NCBI GenBank assembly: GCA_004298045.1
Contig: SCRM01000019.1
Span: 186,001 to 250,000 of the forward strand
DNA length: 64,000 bases
Direction: 5' to 3'
Origin: Rhodanobacter sp.
Lineage (GTDB): Bacteria > Pseudomonadota > Gammaproteobacteria > Xanthomonadales > Rhodanobacteraceae
Both the position numbers and the translations under genes were made by a program. Of the stretch, positions 9,241-24,359 are shown piece by piece. The notes beneath the pieces were generated by a model. That model ran no database searches, was not told the origin of the DNA, and saw only the letters and a program-made list of their open reading frames with translations. The first letter of the stretch is position 1; every line of letters starts with the position of its first letter.

Positions 9241-9990
9241 ATGCGCGTACTCAACATTGCCGCCTACCGTTTCGTCAGCCTCGACGACTTGCCCACGCTG
9301 CGCGAGCGCGTGCGCGGGCAGGCCGAGGCGCTGGCGCTCAAGGGCACGGTGCTGCTGGCACCGGAAGGCATTAACCTGTTTTTGGCCGGGGCGGATGCCG
9401 CGATCGCCGCGTTCATGGCGTGGCTGCGCAGCGACCCGCGCTTTGCCGCCATCGAGGCCAAGGCCTCGCGTTCGGAACGCGTGCCGTTTGGACGGCTGCG
9501 GGTACGGATCAAGCGCGAAATCATCACCCTGCGCGCCCCCGCACTGCGCCCCGAATCCGGGCGCGCGCCCACCGTGGATGCATCCACGCTCAGACGCTGG
9601 CTCGACCAGGGCCACGACGACGCCGGGCGCGAGGTGGTGCTGCTCGACACCCGCAACGACTACGAAACCGCCGTGGGCGCGTTCGACGGCGCGGTGGATT
9701 ACCACATCGACCGCTTCACCGCCTTCCCCGCCGCGGTGGCCGCCAACCGCGCGCGTTTCGCCGGCAAGACCGTGGTGCCGTACTGCACCGGCGGCATCCG
9801 CTGCGAGAAGGCCGCGCTGCACATGCAGGGTATCGGTATCGCGCACGTGCGCCAGCTCGAAGGCGGCATCCTGAAATATCTCGAAACCACCGGTGGCGCG
9901 CACTGGCACGGCGGCTGTTTCGTGTTCGACCAACGCGGCGCCGTGGGCGCCGACCTTGCACCGCTGGCGGCAAAGGAACCCCGCTCATGA
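9241..9990 (+). CDS. trhO: rhodanese-domain tRNA uridine(34) hydroxylase family (TrhO/YceA)
   Basis: [56 protein letters not shown]. Confidence 0.92.
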   Translation: MRVLNIAAYRFVSLDDLPTLRERVRGQAEALALKGTVLLAPEGINLFLAGADAAIAAFMAWLRSDPRFAAIEAKASRSERVPFGRLRVRIKREIITLRAPALRPESGRAPTVDASTLRRWLDQGHDDAGREVVLLDTRNDYETAVGAFDGAVDYHIDRFTAFPAAVAANRARFAGKTVVPYCTGGIRCEKAALHMQGIGIAHVRQLEGGILKYLETTGGAHWHGGCFVFDQRGAVGADLAPLAAKEPRS

Positions 9991-10757
9991 GCCTGTTCGT
10001 GCAGAAGCTCGGCACCGGGCCGGTGCCCGTGGTGATGCTGCATGGCTGGGCGATGCACGGCGGCATCATGGCACCGCTGGTGGAGGCGCTGATGCCACGC
10101 TGCACGGTGTATGCGGTGGACCTGCCCGGCCACGGCAACTCGCGTGCCAGCCACGTGCCGCTCGCGCCGCACGCCTGCGCCGAGGCGATCGCCGCGCTCA
10201 CGCCGCCGGCAATCTGGCTGGGCTGGTCGCTCGGCGGCTCGATCGCGCTCACCGCCGCGCTGGAGCTGCCGCAGCAGGTGCGCGCGCTGGCCATGTTGTG
10301 CGCCACGCCAAAGTTCGTGCGCAGCGACGACTGGGTCTGGGGCACCGAGCCCGATCTGGTGCGCCAGCTCGCCAGCGAGCTGGAAACCGATTACCACGCC
10401 ACCATCGACCGTTTCCTGGCGCTCGAGGCGATGGGCAGCGCCGACCCGCGCGGCGAACTGCGCCACCTGCGCGAGCTGGCGTTTGCACGCGGCGAGCCCG
10501 ATCTGCGCGTGCTGCAGGAAGGCATCCGCATCCTGGATACCACCGACCTGCGCGCGCGCCTGCCGGCGCTGCGCCAGCAGAGCGTGTGGATCACCGGCCG
10601 CCGCGACCGCCTGATTCCGCCACCGGCCATGGCGTGGTCCGCGCAGCAGGTGCACGGCCGTTACGCCGAAATCGACCACGCCGGCCACGCGCCGTTTTTC
10701 GGCCACGCGGACGCCGTCGCCGCCGCCTTGCAACCCTTGCTGGAAACCTATCCATGA
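9987..10757 (+). CDS. bioH: pimeloyl-ACP methyl ester esterase
   Basis: [38 protein letters not shown]. Confidence 0.92.
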   Translation: MSLFVQKLGTGPVPVVMLHGWAMHGGIMAPLVEALMPRCTVYAVDLPGHGNSRASHVPLAPHACAEAIAALTPPAIWLGWSLGGSIALTAALELPQQVRALAMLCATPKFVRSDDWVWGTEPDLVRQLASELETDYHATIDRFLALEAMGSADPRGELRHLRELAFARGEPDLRVLQEGIRILDTTDLRARLPALRQQSVWITGRRDRLIPPPAMAWSAQQVHGRYAEIDHAGHAPFFGHADAVAAALQPLLETYP

Positions 10758-11638
10758 GCAGCTTCCATCTCGACCGCGCGCGTTTGCGCCAGCAGTTCGG
10801 GCGCGCCGCAAAGACCTATGAAGACCACGACGCGCTGCAACGCGCGACCGAAGAGTTGTTGTTCGACCGCCTGGATTACTACGAGCACACCCCGGAGCAG
10901 GTGCTGGACATCGGCGCCGGCACCGGGCGCGGCACTGCGCTGCTCAAGGAGCGTTACCCCAAGGCCGAAGTGATCGCGCTCGACCTGGCGCTGCCGATGC
11001 TGCGCGAGGCGAAGAAACATTCCGGCTGGCTCAAGCCGCTGCGCCGCGTGTGCGGCGAGGCGACCGCGCTGCCGTTCCCCGACCACAGCATGGACATCGT
11101 GCACTCCAACCTGTGTTTCCAGTGGGTGGACCAGCTCGACGCGGTATTTGCCGAGGCGTGCCGTGTGCTGAAACCCGGCGGCATGCTGGCGTTCACCAGC
11201 TTCGGGCCGGATACGCTCAAGGAGCTGCGCGCGGCGTGGGCCGCGGTGGATGAGGAAGGCTCGCACGTGGGCCGGTTTCTCGACATGCACGACGTGGGCG
11301 ACGCGATGATCAACGCCGGATTGCGCGAGCCGGTGCTGCAGGTGACCGCGATGACGATGACCTATTCGACGCCGCGCAAACTGCTGGACGACCTGCGCGG
11401 CCTGGGCGCCACCCACGCCGACGCCGAACGCGGGCGGCACCTGGTCGGCAAGTCGCGTTATCAGGCCATGCTCGACGCCTACGAGGCCATGCGCGTGGAC
11501 GGCCGCATTCCCTCCACCTGGGAAGTGGTCGCCGCCCACGCCTGGGGCCCGCCGCCGGGGCAATCGCGGCGCCTGCCCGGTGGCGGCGAAGTGGCAAGTT
11601 TCTCGGTCAGCAGCCTGCGCGGTTCGCGTCGGCACTGA
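10754..11638 (+). CDS. bioC: malonyl-ACP O-methyltransferase
   Basis: RQQFGRAAKTYEDHDALQ, VLDIGAGTGRGTALLKERYP, NLCFQWVDQLDAVFAEACRVLKPGGMLAFTSFGPDTLKELR. Confidence 0.94.
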   Translation: MSSFHLDRARLRQQFGRAAKTYEDHDALQRATEELLFDRLDYYEHTPEQVLDIGAGTGRGTALLKERYPKAEVIALDLALPMLREAKKHSGWLKPLRRVCGEATALPFPDHSMDIVHSNLCFQWVDQLDAVFAEACRVLKPGGMLAFTSFGPDTLKELRAAWAAVDEEGSHVGRFLDMHDVGDAMINAGLREPVLQVTAMTMTYSTPRKLLDDLRGLGATHADAERGRHLVGKSRYQAMLDAYEAMRVDGRIPSTWEVVAAHAWGPPPGQSRRLPGGGEVASFSVSSLRGSRRH

Positions 11639-11660
11639 GCCGCGTACTGCCGGGGCGTCC

Positions 11661-13025
11661 TCAGATTTGCTGCTTGGTCGGCCGCTTCCAGCCTGGGATG
11701 ACGGCTTGGCGGCCACGGGCCACGGTCAGCTCGCCGGCGGGCGCGTCGCGGGTGACCACCGAGCCGGCGCCGATCGTGGCCTGGGCACCGACGGTGACCG
11801 GCGCCACCAGTGAAGTGTTGGAACCGATGAAGGCCCCATCCTCGATGCGGGTGGCGAACTTGTTCACGCCATCGTAGTTGCAGGTGATGGTGCCGGCGCC
11901 GACGTTGACGCCGCGCCCGATCACGGTGTCGCCGAGATAGCTGAGGTGATTGGCCTTGCTGCCTTCGCCAATGTGCGTCTTCTTGGTTTCGACGAAATTG
12001 CCGACATGCACGCCGGCGGCCAGCTCGGTGCCGGGGCGCAGGCGCGCAAACGGGCCGATCAGGCACGGCCCTCGGGTCACCACGCCTTCGAGGTCGCAGT
12101 GCGCCTGCACCACGGTGCCGGCGGCCAGCTCGACATCCTTCAGACGCACGAACGGCCCGATGCGCACCTCATCGCCGAGCGTCACCGCGCCTTCGAGGAT
12201 CACGTCCACGTCGAGCTCGACATCGCGCCCGGCGGTGACCGTGCCACGCTGGTCGAAGCGTGCGGGATCGGCCAGCCGCACGCCGGCACGCTGCAGCGCC
12301 TGCGCATTGCGGCGCCGGAACGCCGCTTCCAGTTCACCGAGCTGGATCGCATCATTTGCCCCGGCGGCTTCGACCGGGTCGGCGCACGTCACCACGCGCG
12401 CGGCCTGCCCGGCTTGCGCCGCCAGTGCAAACACGTCGGTCAGGTAGTACTCGTGCTGAGCATTGGCGCAGCCCAGCCGCGCGATCCAGCCGCGCAACGC
12501 GGCCGCCGGCGCCACCAGGATGCCGGTGTTGACGAGGTCGATCGCGCGCTGCGCGGCGCTGGCGTCCTTTTCTTCCACCACGCCCTGCACGCAGCCGTCC
12601 ACATCGCACAGCACGCGACCGTAGCCGTGCGGATCTGCCAACCGGATCGCGAGCAGACCAAATCCCCCATCGACCTCGACCAGCGCACGCAAGGTCTCGG
12701 CACGGATCAGCGGCACGTCGCCATAAAGCACCAGCACCTGCGCGGCATCCGGCACGCCAGGCATGGCTTGCTGCACGGCGTGGCCGGTGCCGAGCCGCTC
12801 GGCCTGCAGCACCCAGCGCAAGTCCGCCTGCCCGGCAAAGGCCGCCCGCACCTGTTCGCCACCATGGCCGTAAACGACGTGGATTGCCGCCGGCCGCAAC
12901 GCCCGCGCGGCATCCAGCACATGCGCCAGCAACGGGCGCCCGGCAAGCGGCATCAACACCTTTGGCCGCGCGGATTTCATCCGTGTGCCGGCCCCGGCGG
13001 CAAGTACGACGACGTGCAGCGTCAT
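11661..13025 (-). CDS. glmU: bifunctional UDP-N-acetylglucosamine pyrophosphorylase / glucosamine-1-phosphate N-acetyltransferase
   Basis: [32 protein letters not shown]; left-handed beta-helix C-term [24 protein letters not shown]. Confidence 0.96.
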   Translation of the reverse strand: MTLHVVVLAAGAGTRMKSARPKVLMPLAGRPLLAHVLDAARALRPAAIHVVYGHGGEQVRAAFAGQADLRWVLQAERLGTGHAVQQAMPGVPDAAQVLVLYGDVPLIRAETLRALVEVDGGFGLLAIRLADPHGYGRVLCDVDGCVQGVVEEKDASAAQRAIDLVNTGILVAPAAALRGWIARLGCANAQHEYYLTDVFALAAQAGQAARVVTCADPVEAAGANDAIQLGELEAAFRRRNAQALQRAGVRLADPARFDQRGTVTAGRDVELDVDVILEGAVTLGDEVRIGPFVRLKDVELAAGTVVQAHCDLEGVVTRGPCLIGPFARLRPGTELAAGVHVGNFVETKKTHIGEGSKANHLSYLGDTVIGRGVNVGAGTITCNYDGVNKFATRIEDGAFIGSNTSLVAPVTVGAQATIGAGSVVTRDAPAGELTVARGRQAVIPGWKRPTKQQI

Positions 13026-13335
13026 GGCGAGCGATCCCTCAGACGTGGTAACGGAACTTTGCCGCAAACGCAGTATTTTGCCTAATTCGCGTGTGGGGAA
13101 GGAGGTGAATGCAAGCAGGGGTGGCTCGCATTGCGCGCGGGCCGCGTCGGCTTGGCTGTGCACCAGTTCCTGCGCGACCGGGAACCGCCCGTGCGTGTCG
13201 GTTCCACGCGGCAGGCAGCCGTGCTTTCCTTGTCCACGGCGGAATGCACCTACCTGCCACCCGACAGTATGGCGCGCCACACCGACGGCGCGTTCCACCC
13301 GCTCGTTCACCAGATCGCCCACGGCATGCCAAACG

Positions 13336-13364
13336 CAAAACGCCAGCGCGAGGCCGGCGTTTTG
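13336..13364 (-). terminator. rho-independent-like terminator of the atp operon
   Basis: CAAAACGCC AGCGCGAGGCC GGCGTTTTG inverted repeat with T-rich arms, downstream of atpC. Confidence 0.7.
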
Positions 13365-13385
13365 TGGATCGGATGACGCGGGTTT

Positions 13386-13808
13386 TCAGTGCTTGAGGTT
13401 CTTGCGCAGCCGTTCCAGTGCCTGCAGCTGCGCCTGCGCCTGTGCCAGGCGACGCTGCGCCTCACTTACGTCCATTTCCTCGGTGCGGTTGGCGATCGCA
13501 TCCTCGGCCTCTTTCTTGGCCTTCTGCGCGGCTTCCTCATCGAGGTCGGCGGCGCGCGTCGCGGTGTCGGCCAGCACGGTGATGACCTGCGGCTGCACTT
13601 CGAGAATGCCGCCGGACACGTAGAACTGCGCGCGCTCGCCGCCTTCCTGCAGCACGTCCACGTGGCCGGGCTTCAGACGGGTGATGAGCGGCGCGTGCCG
13701 CGGCGTGATGCCCAGCTCGCCGACTTCGCCGGTGGCAACGACCATCGTCGCCTCGCCGGAGAAGATCTCGGCCTCGGCGCTGACAATGTCGACTCGGATG
13801 GTGGTCAT
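13386..13808 (-). CDS. atpC: ATP synthase F1 subunit epsilon
   Basis: [43 protein letters not shown]. Confidence 0.95.
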   Translation of the reverse strand: MTTIRVDIVSAEAEIFSGEATMVVATGEVGELGITPRHAPLITRLKPGHVDVLQEGGERAQFYVSGGILEVQPQVITVLADTATRAADLDEEAAQKAKKEAEDAIANRTEEMDVSEAQRRLAQAQAQLQALERLRKNLKH

Positions 13809-13830
13809 GGTTGCTCTCGCGTTGCTCGAC

Positions 13831-13915
13831 GGGATTCGGGATACCGGGTTGGGGATTCGGAGTGACTCCGGACTTCAGGCTTTTGCGTATCCCGAATCCC
13901 GAATGCCGAATCCCC
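13831..13915. repeat. GGGATTCGGG-type intergenic inverted repeat (atpD-atpC junction)
   Basis: GGGATTCGGGATACCGGGTTGGGGATTCGG ... CGTATCCCGAATCCCGAATGCCGAATCCCC. Confidence 0.75.
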
Positions 13916-13924
13916 GAAAGCCGC

Positions 13925-15476
<1,552 letters not shown>

Positions 15477-15482
15477 GCTCAA

Positions 15483-16400
15483 TCACACCGCCGCCGCACC
15501 GCCGACGATTTCGGAAATTTCCTGCGTGATCGCCGCCTGGCGGGTCTTGTTGTAGACCAGCGTCAGGGTGTCGATCACCTTGTTGGCGTTGTCCGACGCG
15601 CTCTTCATCGCCACCATGCGCGCCGCGTGTTCGCTGGCGAGGTTCTCCAGCACCGCCTGGTACACCACCGACTCGATGTAGCGGCCGAGCACGTGCTCCA
15701 GCACGGTCGGCGCATCCGGTTCGTAGATGTAGTCCCAGTCGTGGGTCTGCTCCAGCGTGATGCCGGCGTACGCCGACTCGCCGTTCGCCTGGTGGGCTTC
15801 GAGCTCGGCGGCGACCAGCGGCAGCGGCAACAGCGCGTCGACCGTGGGCGTCTGCACCATGGTGTTGACGAAGTCGTTGTAGGCGAGAAATACGCGATCC
15901 ACGCCGGCCGCGGTGTACGCATCCAGCACGACCTTGATCACGCCGATCAGCTTTTCCAGCTTGGGGTGCTCGCCCAGCCCGGTGACGCTGCCGACCAGGT
16001 TCACGCCCTTGATGTGGCGCAAAAACGCCTGCGCCTTCTGGCCGATCGCGACGACGTCGACCTCGACCTTCTGCTCGCGCCACTGCGCCACCAGCGGCAG
16101 CAGGCGGCGGAACAGGTTGGAGTTGAGGCCGCCGCACAAGCCGCGATCGGTCGACACCACGATGTAGGCGACGCGCTTGAGGTCCCTGCGTTCGATCAGG
16201 AACGGATGCTTGAAATCCGTCGACACCTGCGCCACGTGCGCGATCACCTTGCGCATCTGCCGCGCATACGGCCGCGAGGCTTTCATCAGATCCTGCGCCT
16301 TGCGGATCTTCGAGGCCGAGACCATCTGCAGCGCACGCGTCACCTTGCGCATGTTCTGCGTGCTCTTGATCTTGGTTTTGATTTCGCGTCCGCTGGCCAT
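15483..16400 (-). CDS. atpG: ATP synthase F1 subunit gamma
   Basis: [36 protein letters not shown]. Confidence 0.97.
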   Translation of the reverse strand: MASGREIKTKIKSTQNMRKVTRALQMVSASKIRKAQDLMKASRPYARQMRKVIAHVAQVSTDFKHPFLIERRDLKRVAYIVVSTDRGLCGGLNSNLFRRLLPLVAQWREQKVEVDVVAIGQKAQAFLRHIKGVNLVGSVTGLGEHPKLEKLIGVIKVVLDAYTAAGVDRVFLAYNDFVNTMVQTPTVDALLPLPLVAAELEAHQANGESAYAGITLEQTHDWDYIYEPDAPTVLEHVLGRYIESVVYQAVLENLASEHAARMVAMKSASDNANKVIDTLTLVYNKTRQAAITQEISEIVGGAAAV

Positions 16401-16424
16401 TCGTCTCGCTCGCTGTGCTCGCTC

Positions 16425-16513
16425 GGGGGAATAGGGAATGGGGATTGGGGGAATAGTGAAAAGCTTGCCGGGTCGCGGCTCTTCTATTCCCTACTCCCTA
16501 TTGACGACTCCCT
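16425..16513. repeat. GGGAATAGGGAATGGGG-type intergenic inverted repeat (atpA-atpG junction)
   Basis: GGGGGAATAGGGAATGGGGATTGGGGGAATAG ... CTATTCCCTACTCCCTATTGACGACTCCCTG. Confidence 0.7.
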
Positions 16514-16517
16514 GCTC

Positions 16518-18068
<1,551 letters not shown>

Positions 18069-18099
18069 GGATGGATATCCTGGAAGAGCTGAAAACGAA

Positions 18100-18633
18100 T
18101 CAATGCGCCAAGTCGCTGGCGAGGCGCGCGAGGCGACCGCGCGCGGAGCCGTCGATCACTTCGTTGCCGGTGTCGATCACCACGCCGGCCAGGAGCGCCG
18201 GGTCGACCGCGGTTTCGAGCTGGATGTCGCGCCGGAAGCGGCGCTTGAGCGAGGCCTTGAGTTGTTCGGTCTGCGCGGCGTCGAGCGTCATCGCGCTGGT
18301 CACCTTGACCAGGAGCTGCGACTCGGCCTCGCGGCGGAACTGCTCGAACAGCGCCGCGACCTCGGGCAGCAGGCCCAGCCGGCGGTATTCGGCCAGCTCG
18401 GCGAGAAACCGCGCGAACGGCGCGTCTGCCGCCATGCCTTGCGGCAGATGCAGGGCGACCAGCTCGGCGGGCAGCGCGCGGGGGTCGTTGCCGAGCGCGG
18501 CCACGCGCGGATCCGCGGCGACCGACGCGGCGAACGTCAGCGCCTGCGACCACGCATCGAACGCACCGGCGTCGCGCGCCAGCTCGAAGGCGGCGCGGGC
18601 ATACGGACGGGCGAGAGTGACGGACTGGGCCAT
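18100..18633 (-). CDS. atpH: ATP synthase F1 subunit delta
   Basis: [19 protein letters not shown]-term [28 protein letters not shown]. Confidence 0.95.
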   Translation of the reverse strand: MAQSVTLARPYARAAFELARDAGAFDAWSQALTFAASVAADPRVAALGNDPRALPAELVALHLPQGMAADAPFARFLAELAEYRRLGLLPEVAALFEQFRREAESQLLVKVTSAMTLDAAQTEQLKASLKRRFRRDIQLETAVDPALLAGVVIDTGNEVIDGSARGRLARLASDLAH

Positions 18634-18636
18634 GGA

Positions 18637-19107
18637 TCAGATTTCCGCCGCGAGCTCGTCGAGCAGCGCCTTGTGGGTCGCGGCATCGACTTCGCGCTGG
18701 ACGATCTTCGAGGCGCCCTGCACCGCGAGCGCGCCGACGCGTTCGCGCAACTGTTCGCGCGCCTGCTGCGCCATGGCGGCGATGTCGTCCTGCGCCGCGG
18801 CCTTCAGCCGGTTGATCTCGACCACGGCATCGCCGCGCGCCTTGTCGAGCAGCGCGTTGGCCTGCTGCTGCGCGCGGTCGATGATCTCGGAAGCCTGCTG
18901 GCGCGCCTTGCGGATCTCGTCGGCCACCTTGGTGTCGGCGTTCTTGAGCTCGGCACGCGCACGCTCGGCGGCGCTCAGGCCCTCGGCGATCTTGACCTGG
19001 CGCTCTTCAATGGCCTTGTTGATGTACGGCCAGATGAAGTGGACGCAGAACCAGATGAGGATCGCGAAGGCGATCATCTCGCCGATCAGGGTCGCGTTGA
19101 AATTCAT
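18637..19107 (-). CDS. atpF: ATP synthase F0 subunit b
   Basis: MNFNATLIGEMIAFAILIWFCVHFIWPYINKAIEERQVKIAEGL. Confidence 0.95.
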   Translation of the reverse strand: MNFNATLIGEMIAFAILIWFCVHFIWPYINKAIEERQVKIAEGLSAAERARAELKNADTKVADEIRKARQQASEIIDRAQQQANALLDKARGDAVVEINRLKAAAQDDIAAMAQQAREQLRERVGALAVQGASKIVQREVDAATHKALLDELAAEI

Positions 19108-19198
19108 CGCTGCCTTACCTGCAAATTCGATACGAAACCGATCCGGGCCGCATGGCCCGCACCGGGTGGACGGCGACGCCGTGGCGTCGCCGGGTGGC

Positions 19199-20371
<1,173 letters not shown>

Positions 20372-20737
20372 TCAACCCTTGAATCGAAATGCCAGCGGAT
20401 AGACCGCATAGGCAGCCACCAGCCCCGTCACGGCAGCCAGCGGCGGCAATTTGTACTGAACCAGGATTACCACCAGCCCGCCGACGACCACCATCCACTT
20501 GAGCGCCATGCCGAGCAACAACCGCACGAACGCCGCCATGCCACCGACCAGCCGGCCGAACACCTGCGCCGACAACAGCGCGGTACCCAGCGCCAGCGTG
20601 AACCCGCCGCCAGCGGCCGCCAGTGCCTCGCGTCGCCCGACAAAAAGAAACGCCGCGCCAACAACCAACCCCGCCAGTGCTTGCCAGGTCACGGCGCGTA
20701 GCGCCAGACGGCGACCGAAAAGGAGACTGTTGAACAC
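20372..20737 (-). CDS. atpI: ATP synthase subunit I (GTG start likely)
   Basis: Small multi-TM protein VFNSLLFGRRLALRAVTWQALAGLVVGAAFLFVG..., immediately upstream of atpB. Confidence 0.8.
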   Translation of the reverse strand: MFNSLLFGRRLALRAVTWQALAGLVVGAAFLFVGRREALAAAGGGFTLALGTALLSAQVFGRLVGGMAAFVRLLLGMALKWMVVVGGLVVILVQYKLPPLAAVTGLVAAYAVYPLAFRFKG

Positions 20738-20892
20738 CCGACCTCTCCGCGCGACTCCGCGCCAAGCGGCATCGACAGCAGCCACGAACCGCAATCCAAT
20801 CCGTAAAAGTATATCAGTCGCCGATTTGCAGCGACAAGCGTTGCGGGTGCGGCAACTTGTCCAAACCGGCCGAAATCGGCGACGGCGCATAT

Positions 20893-20927
20893 AAAGAAAA
20901 GGGCCGGACCAGGGGATGATCCGACCC
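20893..20927 (-). terminator. rho-independent terminator downstream of phasin gene
   Basis: Minus strand GGGTCGGATCATCCCCTGGTCCGGCCCTTTTCTTT. Confidence 0.8.
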
Positions 20928-20979
20928 AGACTGCCGCGCCGAAGGGGAGGCCGGCGCGGCAGGTGCCACAGGAGAACGA

Positions 20980-21363
20980 TTACTTCGCGGCAGCCTTCTT
21001 GGCAGCCGGGGCAACGACGGCGTCGTTGGCGGCCTGGCGCTGCTCCTGCACGAGCGCTTGCAGCGACTCGGCAGTCTTTTGCGTCACGGCGATGATTTCC
21101 TGCGAAACCTCGACCGCACGCTCAGCCTGCTCGCGACCGAGCGTGGCGCCCTTTTCCCACAGCGTGCGCAGCGCATCGGCGTCGCGCACTTCGAGCGCTT
21201 CGGCCACGAACGCGGCGGAATCGCGGGTCTGCTGCTCGAACGCCTTGAGCTGCAGGCCGGCCACCGTTTCCAGGCTCTTCAGAGCCAGCGACTGTGCCTT
21301 GAACGCGCCATCGGCGATCTGCTTGGTGTACGCGAAAAACTGGTTGTTGAACTGCTGAGACAT
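20980..21363 (-). CDS. phasin family protein
   Basis: MSQQFNNQFFAYTKQIADGAFKAQSLALKSLETVAGLQLKAFEQQTRDSAAF..., Ala/Lys-rich C-term PAAKKAAAK. Confidence 0.88.
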   Translation of the reverse strand: MSQQFNNQFFAYTKQIADGAFKAQSLALKSLETVAGLQLKAFEQQTRDSAAFVAEALEVRDADALRTLWEKGATLGREQAERAVEVSQEIIAVTQKTAESLQALVQEQRQAANDAVVAPAAKKAAAK

Positions 21364-21499
21364 GAGCTTGCCCTCGACGGGTATGCGGTTAGTGGCGAGC
21401 ACTCTAGCAAGCTTCTTTGTGCAGTGCAATATATTTTTTCCGGATTGGCCAGACCAATCGGTAAATGTTCAGGATTCGCGACAACTTGCACGCAGTGTG

Positions 21500-21877
21500 C
21501 TAGCGCCGCGGCGCGTCAAGATCGGCCCGGCCAAAGCGCGCGCCGGAGGTGCAGGTTTCGTGCACCACCACTTCGTCCAGGCCCGGCAGGCGCGGCGCGA
21601 GGCGCTCGAACACCCAGCGCGCGAGCACCTCGCTGGTAGGGTTTTCCAGCCCCTCGATCTCGTTCAGGTAGTGGTGGTCGAGTTGGTCGAACAGCGGCGC
21701 AAACGCGGCCTTGACGTCGGCAAAATCGAGCAGCCAGCCGGTGTGCGCATCGGGCGTGCCGGCGAGCTGCACGTCGATGCGGAACGAATGGCCGTGCAGG
21801 CGCCCGCACTTATGGCCCTCCGGCACGTGCGGCAGCCGGTGCGCGGCTTCGATCTGGAATGTCTTGAAGATGTGCAT
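21500..21877 (-). CDS. queD: 6-carboxytetrahydropterin synthase
   Basis: [65 protein letters not shown]. Confidence 0.94.
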   Translation of the reverse strand: MHIFKTFQIEAAHRLPHVPEGHKCGRLHGHSFRIDVQLAGTPDAHTGWLLDFADVKAAFAPLFDQLDHHYLNEIEGLENPTSEVLARWVFERLAPRLPGLDEVVVHETCTSGARFGRADLDAPRR

Positions 21878-21965
21878 GGCGGCCTCGCGCGCGGAAACCG
21901 CTTCATTGTAGTCGGGCGCCCGGCGCGTCTCAGGATGCGAGACGCCACGCGGGCACGCTGGCGGC

Positions 21966-24359
21966 ATGAACGCCATCGCCGTGCCGCCTTCCGAACCCGA
22001 CCACCCCACCGGCGCCACGCTGGCCGCACGCCTCAAGCACAAATACGCCGACCGGGTCACCGCCAGCTTCGTGCTGCCCGGCACCGCGGGCGACTACGCG
22101 CCCTTCCCCGCCGAACTGCCGCCGGCGCTGACGCAAGCCTTGCACGCGCGTGGCATCGACCGGCTCTACCGCCACCAGCGCGAAGCCTGGGACGTGGTTG
22201 TGCGCGGCGAGCACGTGGTGGTGGTGACGCCTACCGCGTCGGGCAAGTCGCTGTGCTACACGCTGCCGGTGGTCGCCGCGGCAATGCGCGCGCGGCGCAA
22301 GGCGCTGTATCTGTTCCCGACCAAGGCGCTGGCGCAGGACCAGGTGGCCGAGCTGATGGAGCTGTCCAAGGCCGGCGAGCTCGGCATCCGCGCGGCCACC
22401 TTCGACGGCGACACACCGGGCGACCAGCGCCGCGCGATCCGCGCCGCGGGCGACATCGTGGTGTCCAACCCGGACATGCTGCACCAGGGCATCCTGCCGC
22501 ATCACACCAAGTGGGCGTCGTTTTTCGAGAACCTCGCGTTCGTGGTGATCGACGAGATCCACAGTTATCGCGGCGTGTTCGGCTCGCACCTCGCCAACGT
22601 GATCCGCCGGCTTGATCGCATCTGCGCGTTCTACGGCGCGCATCCGCAATTCATCCTGTGCTCGGCCACCATCGGCAACCCGCGCGAACACGCCGAGGCG
22701 CTGCTCGGCGTGCCGGTCTCGGCGATCACGCGTTCGGGCGCGCCCAGCGGCGAGAAACACGTGCTGCTGTGGAACCCGCCGGTGGTGAACCCGGATCTTG
22801 GCCTGCGCGCCTCGGCGCGCTCGCAGTCCAACCGCATCGTGCGCGGCGCGATCCGCGCCGGCCTCAAGACCCTGGTGTTTGCGCGCTCGCGCACGCTGGT
22901 CGAGGTGCTCACCAAATACCTCAAGGACGTGTTCGACCACGACCCGCGCAAGCCACCGCGCATCCGCGCCTATCGCGGCGGTTACCTGCCCACCGAACGG
23001 CGCGCCACCGAGCAGGCGATGCGCGCCGGACGGGTGGACGGCATCGTCGCTACTTCAGCGCTGGAGCTAGGCGTCGACATCGGCGCGCTCGACGTGGTGG
23101 TGCTGAACGGTTACCCCGGTTCCATCGCCGCCAGCTGGCAGCGTTTTGGTCGCGCCGGGCGGCGCCACAAGCCGGCGCTGGGCGTGCTGGTGGCGACCAG
23201 CGATCCGCTCGACCAGTACATCGTGCAGCACCCGGCGTTTTTCACCGACGCGCCACCGGAGTGCGCGCGCATCGCGCCCGACCAGCCGGTGATCCTGCTC
23301 GACCACATCCGCTGCGCCGCGTTCGAGCTGCCGTTTCTTGCCGGCGACCGCTTCGGCAGCGTCGACCCCACGGTGTATCTGGATCTGCTCGCCGAAGACG
23401 GCGTACTGCAAGCCGAAGGCGGGCGCTACGAGTGGGTGGCCGACAGCTACCCGGCCAACGCGGTCAGCCTGCGCTCGGTCTCCGATGGCAACTTCGTGGT
23501 GGTGGATCGCACCGGCGGCCGGCAGACCATCATTGCCGAGGTGGATTTCAGCTCGGCGCCGCTGATGCTCTACGAAGGCGCGATCCACATGGTGCAGTCG
23601 GTGCCGTATCAAGTGGAGCGCCTCGACTGGGAAGGCCGCAAGGCGTTCGTCACCCGCACCCACGTCGACTACTACACCGACGCCATCGACTACACCCGGC
23701 TCAAGGTGCTGGAAAGTTTTGCGTGCACATCGGCCGGCGCCGGCGAGTGCCACCACGGCGAGGTGCACGTGGTGCGCCGCGTCGCCGGCTACAAGAAGAT
23801 CCGCTACTACACCCACGAGAACATCGGCTGCGGGCCGGTCAACCTGCCCGATCTGGAAATGCACACCAGCGCCGTGTGGTGGCAATTGCCGCAGGCCACG
23901 CTGGATGCCCTCTTCGCCAGCCGCCAGGACGCGCTCGACGGTTTTCTTTCCGCCGCCTACGCGCTGCACGTGGTCGCCCGCCTTGCGGTGATGGCCGACG
24001 GCGCCGATCTGCATCAGTCGGTCGGCAGCGGCGACGGCGCATGGTCGGCGCACAGCGATGGCGGCGGGCGCGGGCAGATTCGCGCGACGGACGACGGCAC
24101 GCCGAACATCGCCGCGCTGGAACGCTTCACGCCGACGGTGTCCCTGTACGACAACTACCCCGGCGGCATCGGGCTGTCCGAACCCTTGTGGCGGCGCCAG
24201 GCCGAACTGGTCGGCAACGCAATGCAGCTGGTGCAAGGCTGCCCCTGCCGCGCCGGCTGCCCAAGCTGCGTGGGGCCGGTGCTGGATGACCGCCTGCCGG
24301 TCGACGCTTCGCCCAAGGCCCATGCCTTGCGTGTGCTTGCCGCGCTCGCCGCCGCATGA
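21966..24359 (+). CDS. DEAD/DEAH-box helicase with DUF1998 (MrfA/YprA-like)
   Basis: [55 protein letters not shown]-terminal [13 protein letters not shown]. Confidence 0.9.
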   Translation: MNAIAVPPSEPDHPTGATLAARLKHKYADRVTASFVLPGTAGDYAPFPAELPPALTQALHARGIDRLYRHQREAWDVVVRGEHVVVVTPTASGKSLCYTLPVVAAAMRARRKALYLFPTKALAQDQVAELMELSKAGELGIRAATFDGDTPGDQRRAIRAAGDIVVSNPDMLHQGILPHHTKWASFFENLAFVVIDEIHSYRGVFGSHLANVIRRLDRICAFYGAHPQFILCSATIGNPREHAEALLGVPVSAITRSGAPSGEKHVLLWNPPVVNPDLGLRASARSQSNRIVRGAIRAGLKTLVFARSRTLVEVLTKYLKDVFDHDPRKPPRIRAYRGGYLPTERRATEQAMRAGRVDGIVATSALELGVDIGALDVVVLNGYPGSIAASWQRFGRAGRRHKPALGVLVATSDPLDQYIVQHPAFFTDAPPECARIAPDQPVILLDHIRCAAFELPFLAGDRFGSVDPTVYLDLLAEDGVLQAEGGRYEWVADSYPANAVSLRSVSDGNFVVVDRTGGRQTIIAEVDFSSAPLMLYEGAIHMVQSVPYQVERLDWEGRKAFVTRTHVDYYTDAIDYTRLKVLESFACTSAGAGECHHGEVHVVRRVAGYKKIRYYTHENIGCGPVNLPDLEMHTSAVWWQLPQATLDALFASRQDALDGFLSAAYALHVVARLAVMADGADLHQSVGSGDGAWSAHSDGGGRGQIRATDDGTPNIAALERFTPTVSLYDNYPGGIGLSEPLWRRQAELVGNAMQLVQGCPCRAGCPSCVGPVLDDRLPVDASPKAHALRVLAALAAA

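Noticed and set aside
13039-13376. Small ORFs between atpC and glmU
   Set aside because: No RBS or family support; region contains the atp terminator and likely spacer
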